Source: Marasmius tenuissimus (Eukaryota > Basidiomycota > Agaricomycetes > Agaricales > Marasmiaceae). Taken from it: a DNA stretch of 64,000 nt. Location of the stretch: contig JAQOTA010000047.1 of assembly GCA_029532415.1 (NCBI GenBank), forward strand, positions 1,550,001 to 1,614,000, given 5' to 3'. The notes below the pieces were generated by a model that searched no databases, was not told where the DNA came from, and was given only the letters and a program-made list of their open reading frames with translations. The translations under genes and the position numbers were made by a program. Below, one piece after another: positions 53,901-64,000 of this stretch (its first letter is position 1; every line of letters starts with the position of its first letter).

Positions 53901-55960
53901 ATGACTTTCATTGGCTACCAAGATGGGATGAAACGCTTCCTGTTCATGTGAAGTAATAATTCCGTTTTCAAAGGTAGCACTGCACTGTTTGATGAGACAC
54001 TATACAATAAGTGTCCTGATGCCAAAGCTCGTGGTTTTACACCTGTCGGTAGTGAACCATTTACTTTGGGTGAAAATCCCAACATTCCTTCGGAAGATGA
54101 AGACTCTGATGACGGATGGGACGATACTCCATTCCCAGATCTCAGATGCCGCTCTGAACCTTCTAAGAGATCAGAACCTCGGGCTGAAGAACCTGCAGGT
54201 GGCCCTGTGCCAGGGGATGTGCCACTCCCTCAATCTGGTCCTCCGACGCCTCCAGGCGAACCCGCTGTTCCACTGCCTGCACCAGCAGCGGATGGTCCAC
54301 GCCAGTCTTTGAGGCAGCGGAAGGGTACAACACAACCTGGTAATATATTTGGGGAAAAGCGGAACCCAAACAAACCCTCAGACATTATTCGCGACTTAGA
54401 GAATAAAAATACTTGGAGAAACGTCACTGGAGATAAGGAACCTCCGCATCCAGTTGATCGTCCTAGCCCTTCACGGTCTAGGAAAGGCAAAGGTGGTAAA
54501 AAGGGGATTCCTGGTCCACTTCCGCCTCTGCCTGCTCCAGAACCCAATGGAAGCACTGAATCACATGAGGGAGAAAGCGTAGTCGAAAGACTGACCCAAA
54601 ACGGGGGAGTAGGATTCGTGATTCACCTGTTGAACAATGCCGTTCCAGTTCACAATTTGCTTCAACGTCCGATACCCCAGATTTCTCTGACATCAGAGAG
54701 TGGACACTCCGCGATATTCTAAAGTTGCCTGTTGAGCAACAGAAGGAATGGAAGAACACTTGCCACAAAGAACTTGAGGCACTTCGTAAGCACAAGGTCT
54801 TCGAACTCTGTGACTTGCCTAAAGGTCGCAAAGCCATCAGAAATAGATGGGTATTCGACGTTGAGTCGAATGGCCACAAGAAAGCGAGACTTGTTGCCAA
54901 AGGTTTCTCTCAGGTCAAAGGTGTAGACTTTGATGAGATCTTCTCACCAGTTGTTCATTATGAGACTGTTCGTATGATGCTTGCTCTTGCAGCTCTCAAG
55001 AACTGGTACATCACCTCTGTTGATGTTAAGAACGCTTTCCTTTATGGCGATCTTGTTGAGGAGATTTACATGGAACAACCTGAAGGCTTCAAAGTCAAGG
55101 GCCAAGAATGCAAGGTACTATGCCTGCGTCGTGCATTATATGGACTGAAGCAAGCTGCCCTCGAGTGGTGGCGAACCCTCAGCTTGTCCATGGAAGTATT
55201 GGGCTTCAAACGCCTAACTTCTGATGCTGGACTCTTCATCTGCAAAGATCCAAGGAGTGGTGAAGTTGTGTATGCGATCATATACGTTGACGATGCACTC
55301 TTCATGGGTCCTAACAAAGCTTTTGTTGACAAGAAGAAAGCTGAGTTCATGGCTCGATGGGAATGCCGCGATATGAGCGATGCTAGCGAGTTTCTCCGCA
55401 TGAGCATTTGTTGCGAAGGCAATAAGATCATGATTGACCAGAAGGATTGTTTGAAAAAAGTCCTTGAACGTTTTGGGATGCAGAATGCAAAAGGTGCTCC
55501 TACGCCCTTACCTGCTGGCTATGTGTTGACCCCCAACAATAGTCCAGTCAATCCTGCTATTTGCTCCAAGTTCCAGTCTGTGATTGGATCGCTTCTATAC
55601 ATTATGCTGGGCACACGTCCTGACATTGCCTATGCAGTTACAAAGCTTTCCCAGTTCTCTTTTAATCCAACAAAGAAACACCTCGAGAAAGCTCTGTATA
55701 TCTGCCGCTATCTAGCTGGCACATCAGATTACTCACTTGTCTACCATGGTGACTCTGATGGAGGTCTCCTTGCGTTCACAGACTCAGATTAGGCTGCCGA
55801 TCCTATCAAACGCCGTTCGATCACTGGCTACTTCTTCAAGTTAGCAGGCGGCATCTTCTCATGGCAATTACATGCCCAGAAGACTGTAGCTCTTTCTTCC
55901 ACTGAGGCTGAGTATATGGCACTGTCGGATTGCAGTCATCAAGCTTCCTGAATAAGATCG
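50906..55960 (+). pseudogene. Copia-3 gag-pol, broken by frameshifts and stops
   Basis: Gag starts at the ATG at 50906 (MFNVKKYFSGRFDGTNF) and keeps the capsid domain and Gln-rich region. A deletion near 51836 shifts the frame. Protease (LLDSGASSHF), GAG-pre-integrase, integrase, linker, RT (YVDD) and RNase H follow colinearly with Copia-1. In-frame stops are at 53352, 53511, 53706 (former Trp), 53949 (former Arg), 55790 (former Trp) and 55949 (former Trp); a one-base loss lies near 54660. Four of these six stops are C-to-T or G-to-A changes. Unlike Copia-1, the 3' codons for RRTKHIDIRYHYIRS and DMFTKNL are intact. Confidence 0.92.
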
Positions 55961-56281
55961 CTACTCTCTGAACTTGGAATTGACTTAGGTCCTATTCCAA
56001 TCTGCAGTGATAATCAAGGCTCTATCTTCATTGCATCTAATCCAGTTCAAGAACGCCGAACCAAGCACATCGATATTCGATATCATTATATTCGATCGTG
56101 TGTTGAAGATGGCAAAGTCGAGCTGTTCTTCATTGAAAGAGTCTATAATCCCACAGACATGTTTACGAAGAATCTCGGACACGAGAAGTTCTTACGATTC
56201 AGAGATCACCTTGGACTTGAATTCTATTCGTCCACTTGATTCGCTCAGATGCGCTTTTCAGCTGCACTTAGCAAGGGGGTG

Positions 56282-56601
56282 TGTTGAATCCGTGGACTAT
56301 TATTAGATCCCGGTATATCCGAAGGCCGGTTCATACTTCCCGCCATTGTATTATGCGGGACAATGCATTCGCTATTGTTCTATTCTTCATTGTTCACTAT
56401 GCTCATATGTACAATTTCTATTAACATCCTTATATGGTAACTCTATTGTATCTTCATGTATATAAGCTCGTAGTTCTCTACCTGAATCAACAGTGTGCTT
56501 GAGCTTCTACGTCTCGCCTTTATCTCTCTAAACTCTTCTCTGGTAAGTAGTAGTGTAGCCATGTTCTAGTCCTCTGTGCTAGGCATCATCCCGGCTCATC
56601 A
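56282..56601 (+). repeat. Copia-3 3' LTR
   Basis: 320 bp with a small deletion (GAAGGCCGG for GAAGTCCCGG) relative to the 5' LTR, followed by TGTGC. Confidence 0.94.
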
Positions 56602-56606
56602 TGTGC

Positions 56607-57773
56607 CACATCAGGTGATCGTTCATTCACCCCAGTTTCCTTACAACCAGTTTTGTCAGGTCCAATACTTTGGGGCCCCCAAGTCTTCTGTGAAAGTCAG
56701 TACCTAAAGTTAGTGTCAAACCCTGACATCAGGTCACAGCAAACAGTACATTCAAGGCGGTTAAGGAAACAGACTTACTCCCAGATACTTGAGCCCTTGT
56801 CATTTGATAGATTTGATAGGAACAGACTGCTGTGTTGGGTTATCACACTCAGCCTTGATTCATGTTCTGGGAGGAAACACCATAGTGTATTTCTGTTATA
56901 ACTTCCCAGGTATATGGTGGAGTTGCAGTCTGCTGGATATAACATGTTGAACCATTTTTGCTAGAGATCCTGAGTAAGAATTTCAGTCTTGGAGCGCAGC
57001 ATATAGGTGAATCTACAAACCTCAGCAGTTCCAACAGCTTTGAGGAGTCCTGCACACTGGTATCCTGAGCCTGTACCTTCCAGGACACAGAAGCCAGCTC
57101 TCAAACTCTAAACTTGTTCTCCCTGATTGTTGCCAAATTGCCTATTCCTGTGGTTCCAAGCATCAATAATGTGTTGACTACCAACAGTGTGTAGAAAGGA
57201 CACACTCATTGTGTCCAAGCTCCTGCTATTGAGCTTGTGTGTTCATAGTACAGGTGAGGCATTATTTTGGGTAGATGATACCTTCAGGCTGCACCTGCTT
57301 CTGTTTTTGAATGCAGTCAGTACCAAACAGATTCTGAGGCAGCACAATAATGTGCTAGTTGATCTCCAAATTTGAGTCTTCTGTAACAGAAGTTGACAGC
57401 AAAGATATCTTGTTTACTGTGTGAGCATTGTGAAAGAGGTTAGCCAACATAACAGTAAAAGAATTTACCTCTAACTATGGATAAAAGATGCTCAACATTG
57501 TAGAATAAGGTCTGTTGTTGCCGGAAATCCAGCCATGAATGGTGCCTCATGGACATTCACATCCCCTGATCACTTGCATGGGCTTATGAATACTTTGTGC
57601 AGACTGGCTTTTCTATTGTATCCTGAGATTCAACATATCTCCTCAAAGACGACAGGAGGGAGCAGACACCATGATAATAGACATGCTGGAGGGTCTGGGG
57701 TAAGGCCCTGTGGATGGGGATAGACATTGGTGCTAGTTTTGGTGGGGAGAAACTAGCATGGGAGGTGGGATGA
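56607..57773. other. Decayed sequence between Copia-3 and the Gypsy LTR
   Basis: No continuous frame. Minus-strand scraps may be upstream parts of the same relic gene as 48620-50281, because Copia-3 inserted between them, but none is diagnostic. Confidence 0.35.
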
Positions 57774-57978
57774 TGAAAGGGTTCCTTCACTCGGTCCTTC
57801 GGACCTCAATAACCAGACAGTCGTTTAATTGGCTACAGAGAGCGCTACAAGAGGGTTACACGAGGTGGTGAAGGTAAGAGTAAAAGAAGTTAATATTAGG
57901 TAAGTCGTAGCAAGTCCTTTTATACGTAGAGAAGTCCGTGTATTTGAAATATACCGGATATGGGACGTGGCCCTTACA
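57774..57978 (-). repeat. Gypsy 3' LTR, about 205 bp
   Basis: On the minus strand it starts TGTAAGGGCCACG and ends CCCTTTCA. It has a TATA box (TATAAAAGG, about 57917-57925) and is preceded by the purine tract AGTGGGGGAA at 57980-57989. The 5' LTR lies outside the window, so the exact ends cannot be confirmed by comparison. Confidence 0.7.
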
Positions 57979-58000
57979 TATTCCCCCACTAGATTGACCT

Positions 58001-59795
58001 CTAGTCCAATCTCTCTTCCATAAGCTCATCTTTCTCGGCGGCATCGACGTTGGAGGCATCCACCTTATCCATGTTCTCATCTTGGTCAGTAACAAGCTGA
58101 GGACTAGCGTCCGTAGCTCCCGAAGTTGATGGCGGTGTCACATCCGTAGACGCCTTGACAGTGGCTGAGGATCCCGAACTCTGAGTATCGGGACCAGAGA
58201 TTGAGATGGTGGTGATGGTACTGGGTTCGTCAGAGCCGCTATTAGCGGAAGGGAGAGACTGGGAGGACAGTGAAGTATTCCCAGAGTTGGAGATATGAAG
58301 TTGTTCGACAGGTACGGACACCGTCTGTGGAGGAGAAGTCGGGATCCGGATAGTGGGGACCTTCATATCGGGATCGGTGCCAGGTTGCTTCTTCCAGTGA
58401 CCAATAAGGAATTGCCGGCGGCAATACTCCAGTACTTCGGCTCGATCAATGTGATCTGGGACGCTGTAGATGCGTTCAGAGCGAAGGGAGTGAATGGAAT
58501 AGAAGAGTGAGCGGATACGACCAAACTTATAAAGTTGGGCAAAAGAGTTCCGCTGTTCGGGGGTGTGGAATGGCAATGACTGCATGTCTAGACAGAATTG
58601 CGCACCGTAATGAAACATACGGTCGACCATTGCAATAGTAACCCCACAGTCAGCAAAGGGGTACGCACAGATGGAACCTTCGATGAGTTGCCATCAGACC
58701 AGTTGGCGATAGAATCTGAGGGCTGCACCGTAGAGTCGACAAAGTGAAAGCGTGTGAAAGTAGACCACTCGGGGTGAGGATTAGCGGAGATCAGGGGCTC
58801 AAATGATGCAGCAAGTTCGAGAGAATCCGTGCGAAGGGTGGTTTTCAGGGTGGTTAATACCTGAGCGAGTCCCATGGAGTCACGAAGTCGAAGGAGGTAG
58901 TGCAACTTGCCAGTAGTGTGAGCCTGCGAAATGAGGCGTTCGGCAAGATGTGGAGTAGCTGGTGGTAGCTGATTTCCACGAGAAGATCCCATGAAAGGTA
59001 GGACGTCAGGTAAACGCTGGTTACGAGCGCATTCCTGAATATACAGGGATGCGGTGATAAATCCCGTCGGGTTCCACTTGAAGTCTGGAGATTCTTCAAG
59101 GCCAGGTCGGAACCGAGAGTGCTGGTATATAGCCAGAGCGGTGGCATGATTGGGATACGGTTCTGATCCCAGGGTGAGGATGATGGAGGAGATGGTAAAG
59201 GGGAAGCAGTACGAGTATTAGATGCCCGAGGAGGAGGTGGCCTGCGATGAGACGAAGCAGGGTCCTGTTCAGACTTCCTCTTAGTACCAGAGAGAGGATG
59301 TGACGCTTGTGTAGCATCATCAGCACGATTCTGAGCATCACAGGCGAGGTTATCGCGTTCCTCGGTTACGGCAGCGAGCTTCTTTTCGAGTTCGACACAC
59401 TTGGCCACTTCGGGAGCTGTGAAATGATCCACAAGCTTGTTGTAAGCGGCAGTGAAGGACATATCTTCCTCAGAGTCAGCTTGTACGGCGTGCTCAAGGA
59501 CGTTGAAGCACGGGGATCCGTCAGCATGCTTGTGAGAGATGACAGCTAGCTTCAGATTTGCAAGCCAAGTTCCACCTGATGATGGGGTGATGGGTTGCTG
59601 CATGAAGTTGATAGGGTTTTCGAATGAGTTTCCTCCGGGATTCTCCCCCCCTAAAAGACGCACTTCATTAGTTGAATGCGATGAGTTATTAAGCTCATTC
59701 GTACCACAAGACAGAATGGGAAATGGGTATTTTTCGAAGGCATTCCCGTTGTTGTGGTTGTCACCGAGACCGATTTCGGAAGGGTTGAGAGACAT
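58001..59795 (-). pseudogene. Extra ORF in the env position of the Gypsy element
   Basis: Lies between pol and the 3' LTR on the same strand. Its ATG is at 59795. The N-terminal part is Asn/Gly/Ser-rich, then NLKLAVISHKHADGSPCFNV and a coiled coil (CVELEKKLAAVTEERDNLAC). A basic/Pro-rich linker follows, then a helical region (LAERLISQAHTTGKLHYLLR, FVDSTVQPSDSI, MVDRMFHYGAQFCLDMQSLP, EYCRRQFLIGHWKK), ending in a Ser/Thr/Pro-rich acidic tail. Reading it through needs frame changes near 59170 and 58690. I see no signal peptide or membrane helix, so it is not a typical envelope protein. It may be a displaced gag-like or accessory protein, or a captured host sequence. Confidence 0.5.
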
Positions 59796-59930
59796 GATGG
59801 ACGATAAGATGGCTACGAAGTGAGCAGAGGCTATCGATGTGTGATTCTGGGAAGGTTTTGGATATGTTTCCCAACTGTGTTCGATGTTTTTAACTGTTTC
59901 TGTATTTCCAAATTTATGGAGAGGTAGGAG

Positions 59931-62900
59931 TCAATTTGAACCGTTGCTAGGGTTTCGGGGCAAGTCTTGCCACCTGGATACCCCCATTAATGTGAAATAC
60001 TCGTCCAGTGCTTTCAGCTTCTGGACTGTAGAGTACGGCTCGAGTGTGACATCACCCAAAGTCCAATGAACTTCGAATAGAACTCGTTTCCCTTTCCAGG
60101 TATGTGAAGTTATCTCGTCCACAAACTCCTCAGACTCTTGGGGAGCTCCGAAATCATAAGGTTCGGGTTGAGAATGATTTGGAAATAAGATTTCGTCGCT
60201 GGGTTCGAACGGTTTTAGGAGGCTGACATGAAATATGTCATGGATTCGCTTCCGGGTTAAATCTTCCGGAAGGTCCAGCCGGTAAGTGGAGGTTTTGGGG
60301 AAAGCCTCAAGCACGGAGTATGGTCCGTCATATTGGGGAAGAAGCTTAGAAGCCCTTCCTTTAGGCAGCGAAAGGTTCTGAGTTAAAAGGTAAACCTTGG
60401 AGCCTTTCTTAATTTTAGGCTCGGACCTCCGGCGCTTATGAGCGTGGTAAGTTTGAAATACACGCGCAGAGATTAAGGCGTTGTGTGCATCAAATAAGTT
60501 CTGCATGGCTTGAATGCCATACATACACCAGCCGGGACATTATTCTGTGTCCTCACGTCAAATAGCATAGACAGAACATAGCCGTAATTGAGTTCAAACG
60601 GCGCAAAGCCTGAGGAGGCATTGACACTGGAGTTGATAGCGAACTCCACTAAGGGTACTTTTCCAAGCCAGTCGTGTTGATCTGCACGTATAGCGGTACG
60701 GAAAATTTGAAATACAGATCGATTGGCCCGCTCGGTAGCGCCATCAGTTTGGGGGTGAAATGATGTTGACATGAGAAGTTGAGCTCCCAACATCCGGTGG
60801 AGTTCACGCCACCAAATTGATGTGAACTTTGAGTCGCGGTCCGAGACTATTGATCTGGGCAGACCATGAAGACGTACTATCTCTTGTAGGTAGCGCAGAG
60901 ATAGGTCGGTAGCAGTGTTTGTAGTGTGACACGGAATCAGATGCACCATGCTTGTTAGACGGCAGATTACTACCCATAGGTAGTTGAAACCCTTTACTTC
61001 GGGAAATGGACCCAGAAAGTCCATACCGATTGATTCCCAAGGGCAAGAAGGGATAGGTAGAGGGTGCAGATTACCCATAGGGCGAGCATTGATAGACTTT
61101 GAGCGATTACAGAGCTCACAAGTTGAACAGAATTTGTTGGTCATGCCATAAATTCTGGACCACCAATACCATCTACGGATGTAATCGGCAGTTTGTTGTG
61201 GTCCGAAATGTCCAACAATTTGATGTGCTGAGTCGAGTATCAAGGTTCGTAGAGATCTGTGACCTTTTGGTGCTGCAGGGATACACAGAACAGGTTCCCC
61301 GGCGAGGTTTTTAGTCCATAATAGTCCATTTTCCTCGTAGAATCGTGGATATTCGTCAATTTTGGCCGCAACCTTGCTTAATAGCGGGTCTGTCTGATAC
61401 AGCGCCTTGAGTTCGGGGATAAACTCATTGTCCGATGCGAATTCAGCTCGAAGGTCACGTCCCCTAGCCCGAGACTCAATAACAGTTGGGTTCTCCATTG
61501 GGAGTTCATCAACATCCGCGGTCTCAGGTTCACGGGCGTCCTGTAAGGCTTGAGCCTCAATATCTCGGGGCTCAACAGTGTCTCTAGCTTCGTGTATAGC
61601 TTTGAACTGTTCAAGAAGTTCCTTAACTTCATCCATTCGACCCAGAGGTAAGTCTTCTCCGAGCTTATCAATGCGTACATCTGCATTGACGAAGTCATTT
61701 GGTGGGTGCTTGTCTTCGGGAGTATCAGACTCAAAATAACGCGAGAGTACGTCAGCGACTCGATTGCTTGTCCCTTTGATGTATGTAATATCAAAGTCAA
61801 ATCGGGACAAGTATTCCATCCAACGCATCTGGCGGCTGGACAGACGTTTCTGAGTTTTAAAGAACTCAAGGGATTTGTGGTCAGTTACCACATGGATTCG
61901 GTATCCAATTAACTTATCTTCCCATTTGAGTAGGGCTTCAAGGATAGCGAGTGTTTCAGTCTCGAAAACTCGATAATTGCGCTGGGCGTCACTGAACTTT
62001 TTTGACATAAATCCAGCGGGGCGACAGGTCTGCCATGTCGGTCCTTGGCCGTACATGGCGCCTATTCCCAATACAGAGGCGTCACATATAACCCAAATTG
62101 GTTCCGAACTGGACGGGTCAATGGGCTTGAGTATAGGTACACGACAGCCCAAATCCTTGATATGCTGAAAACAGATATCGTGCAATGGGCGCCAAAAGAA
62201 GGGCTGGTGATTGCGGGACATCTCTGATAGCGGGGTTGTGTATGCCGAGACGTCCGGGAGGAAATGAGATAGGTAGTTCACCAGTCCGAGGAATTTCTGT
62301 ATATCATTATAATTCCTCGGTGTACGCCAGTTCCGAATTCGTTCTAGTTTATCGGTATCGGCATGCAGACCATTGTCGTCGATGACATGGCCTAAGCAGT
62401 CCATGGACTCGGCGTAGAGTTCACATTTGGACGATTTGAGGTAAAGTGCTTGTTTCCTCAGTGTTTCAAATACGATTCTGAGGTGTTCTTCATGACCCTC
62501 GATAGTATCGCTGAAGACAAAAATGTCATCCAGGTAAACATGCATAAATTTTGCAATGTATTCACGGAAAGTATGATTCATGAGGCGCTGAAATGTAGAG
62601 GGAGCATTGGTATCTCCCTGCTGCATTATGTGGCTGACGAACGTTCCAAGAACTGTGGAGAAGGCAGTCTTGGGAACGTCATTCGGCATTATCCGAACTT
62701 GCTCGTAGGCGTCGGACAAGTCAATTTTAGACCTATACCTTGCCGCGGCGACCTGGGTGCGTATCTGATCCTGATCTGGCATCGGGGTAACATCTTTGAC
62801 AGTGTTATTGTTTCGTTCCCGACAATCAACAGTGGTACGGATACCTTTTCCGTCCTTTTTTGGTATGCATAACATAGGTGCTGCTTGGGACACCGTCTTT

Positions 62901-64000
62901 GGTTCCCACCATTGCGCTCGTACGTATCTCTCTATCTTTTCAGACAGCAGATTTCGTAACGAGTCGGGGCATCGTGGCATGTAGTAGCGATACCTCTTCT
63001 CATCGTCTATGAGCGGGATAGTATGGTTGATTTCCCGCAGTGCCGGCAATTTTTCAGGTATGCCATTCATTATGTCGGCATAATTTTCAATCCATTTAGC
63101 TCGGAGTTCTGGAATATCGGCATCCATATACTTCTGAGAGCTGGACTCAGGATCTGATACGGCTCGTTGGGCTCTAACAACCTCATTCAGTAGAGTTTGT
63201 ACAGGAGTGGTATCCCGCGAGGTGGTAGCAATTTCAATCATATTCAACAAGTCTTCGGTGGATAGCTGGTCACCGGGACCTAACAGTACGGGGAGGTACA
63301 GGTGTAGGTCATTTTTTCTTAGTTTAGATGTGTCCTCATCTTCTACAGTCGTGATAGAGGCAGCCGTTGAGTGTGGAGGCTCAACTCGGACAGAAGATCT
63401 GTCATGTAGTCACGGACTGGGCGATGTAGCCTTTCGTTTACCTAGGGCTTTTTTGCTCAATCCAGTGTGAGGTTGTTGGGTACGGGCTCGACTCTTATCG
63501 CTTTTTTCAATATTTCTTTCTCTCGATATGATTTTAGCGTGTCGTCGAGCTAATTCCGTGGTTTCCTCCCCCTCATCAAGAGTAGGTATACTCTTGCCAT
63601 TCAAACGGATTGAATTATCACTGAAGTTCAATGAAAGACCATGTCTCCGCATGAATACGGTGCCAACTACAGCATCATAACGGTCAATGTTTGCTACATC
63701 GAAATATCCGACCTCGGATACTGTCTCGTGCGACGAGGCAAAGGAGTACTTGGTGTCGCATCCGTGAGATATGCGAGATCGACTCCCTTTGGTTCCCAGT
63801 TGGAAGGTTACTGGGTTCTCAAGGTGATAAACAGCTAACTTTGCTATCCGAGCGAAGTCAGGGCTGACTGCATCAGCAGTACTTCCACTATCAAACAATG
63901 TGAAAGCCCTGACCCCATTGATATCAATGAATGCGGTGAGGCACTTGTTATCTGTTAGAGTGCGCTGAGGGCGAGTTCCAACTGAATCTGCAGCAACCAG
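59931..64000 (-). pseudogene. Ty3/Gypsy pol (partial, 5' end outside window)
   Basis: From the window edge downward: a retropepsin-like protease (TLFDSGSTADAVS, about 63880), then a TGA at 63412-63410 in the same frame as the rest of pol, probably a former CGA. Reverse transcriptase from about 62870 (PMLCIPKKDGKGIRTTVDCR) has KIDLSDAYEQV and YLDD near 62530. RNase H has VICDASVLGIGA, ETETLAILEAL and VVTDHKSLEFF. Integrase has an H-H-C-C zinc finger (HQIVGHF...CSTCELC) and a catalytic D-D-E (GMDFLGPF, VSDRDSKFTS, PQTDGATERANR). A frameshift near 60530 leads to 59931-60524, with a GPY/F-type module (LLPQYDGPYSVLEAF) and a chromodomain-like end (WKGKRVLFEVHWTLGDVTLE). This fits a fungal chromovirus. 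At least one nonsense codon and one frameshift make it inactive as read. Confidence 0.9.

Larger units (their letters stand above)
50287..56601 (+). mobile_element. Copia-3: full-length but inactivated Copia copy
   Basis: LTRs 50287-50607 (321 bp) and 56282-56601 (320 bp) differ at about 10-12 positions. The target duplication is TGTGC (50282-50286, 56602-56606). The primer site GGTTATGGGCCC is at 50608-50619, the leader direct repeat and putative 325-nt leader intron are conserved, and the purine tract GCAAGGGGGTG precedes the 3' LTR. The LTR subfamily is shared with Copia-4. Confidence 0.95.

Noticed and set aside
60804..61912. Several ORFs overlapping Gypsy integrase and RNase H in other frames
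   Set aside because: Shadows of the well-supported pol frame.
1..64000. tRNA, rRNA, CRISPR or prokaryotic operon features
   Set aside because: No cloverleaf-like sequence with A and B boxes, rRNA-like stretch or regularly spaced repeat-spacer array was found by eye. Introns and element types indicate a fungal nuclear genome.

Overview
The window reads as genomic DNA of a filamentous basidiomycete, most likely an Agaricomycete. Introns are short (about 50-65 nt) with GTNNGY donors. The mobile elements are families typical of mushroom-forming fungi: Plavaka/CACTA-like, KDZ-like, Ty1/Copia primed by a half tRNA-iMet, and Ty3/Gypsy. Degenerate copies carry many CpG-to-TpG/CpA changes. I saw no rRNA, tRNA or CRISPR features. 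Most of the window is mobile DNA, and few host genes are intact.

Layout. 1-2.9 kb: almost featureless. 2.9-10.25 kb: a single-pass membrane protein gene, split just after its membrane segment by a young Copia element (Copia-1, identical 311-bp LTRs, ACGGT target duplication). 10.9-13.3 kb, minus: a multi-exon GH76-like secreted domain with a membrane anchor and a cytoplasmic PPxY tail. 13.3-18.4 kb: no clear gene, one diverged tandem duplication. 18.4-19.0 kb: a 633-bp hAT-type MITE with a perfect 8-bp target duplication. 19.56-23.27 kb: a 3.7-kb element with perfect 25-bp inverted termini around one large coiled-coil/putative DDE protein. This is the most interesting object in the window. 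23.3-29 kb: an unrecognised gene and four clusters of a GTACGTGA-type repeat. 29.1-31 kb: broken relatives of the GH76-like gene. 31.26-32.33 kb: an intact six-exon host gene of unknown function.

32.4-37.8 kb, minus: a Plavaka transposase split by a 5'-truncated Copia (Copia-4), followed by a divergent coiled-coil gene (38-39.8 kb). 41.0-41.6 kb, minus: an unrecognised ORF with one nonsense codon. 42.8-48.1 kb: a KDZ-like fragment split by Copia-2 (AATGA duplication, gag lost), which itself holds a probable solo LTR. 48.6-57.8 kb: relics of a MULE-like transposase and Copia-3 (TGTGC duplication, several stops). 57.8-64 kb, minus: the 3' two thirds of a Gypsy element: protease, RT, RNase H, integrase, GPY/chromodomain-like tail, then an extra ORF in the env position and the 3' LTR. 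Its 5' end lies beyond the window.

The four Copia copies form two LTR subfamilies plus one older relative, and they show nested insertion, target-site choice and CpG decay. Copia-1 and Copia-3 share a leader with a tRNA-iMet anticodon-type primer site, a direct repeat and what looks like a conserved 325-nt intron that would splice the primer site out of the messenger.
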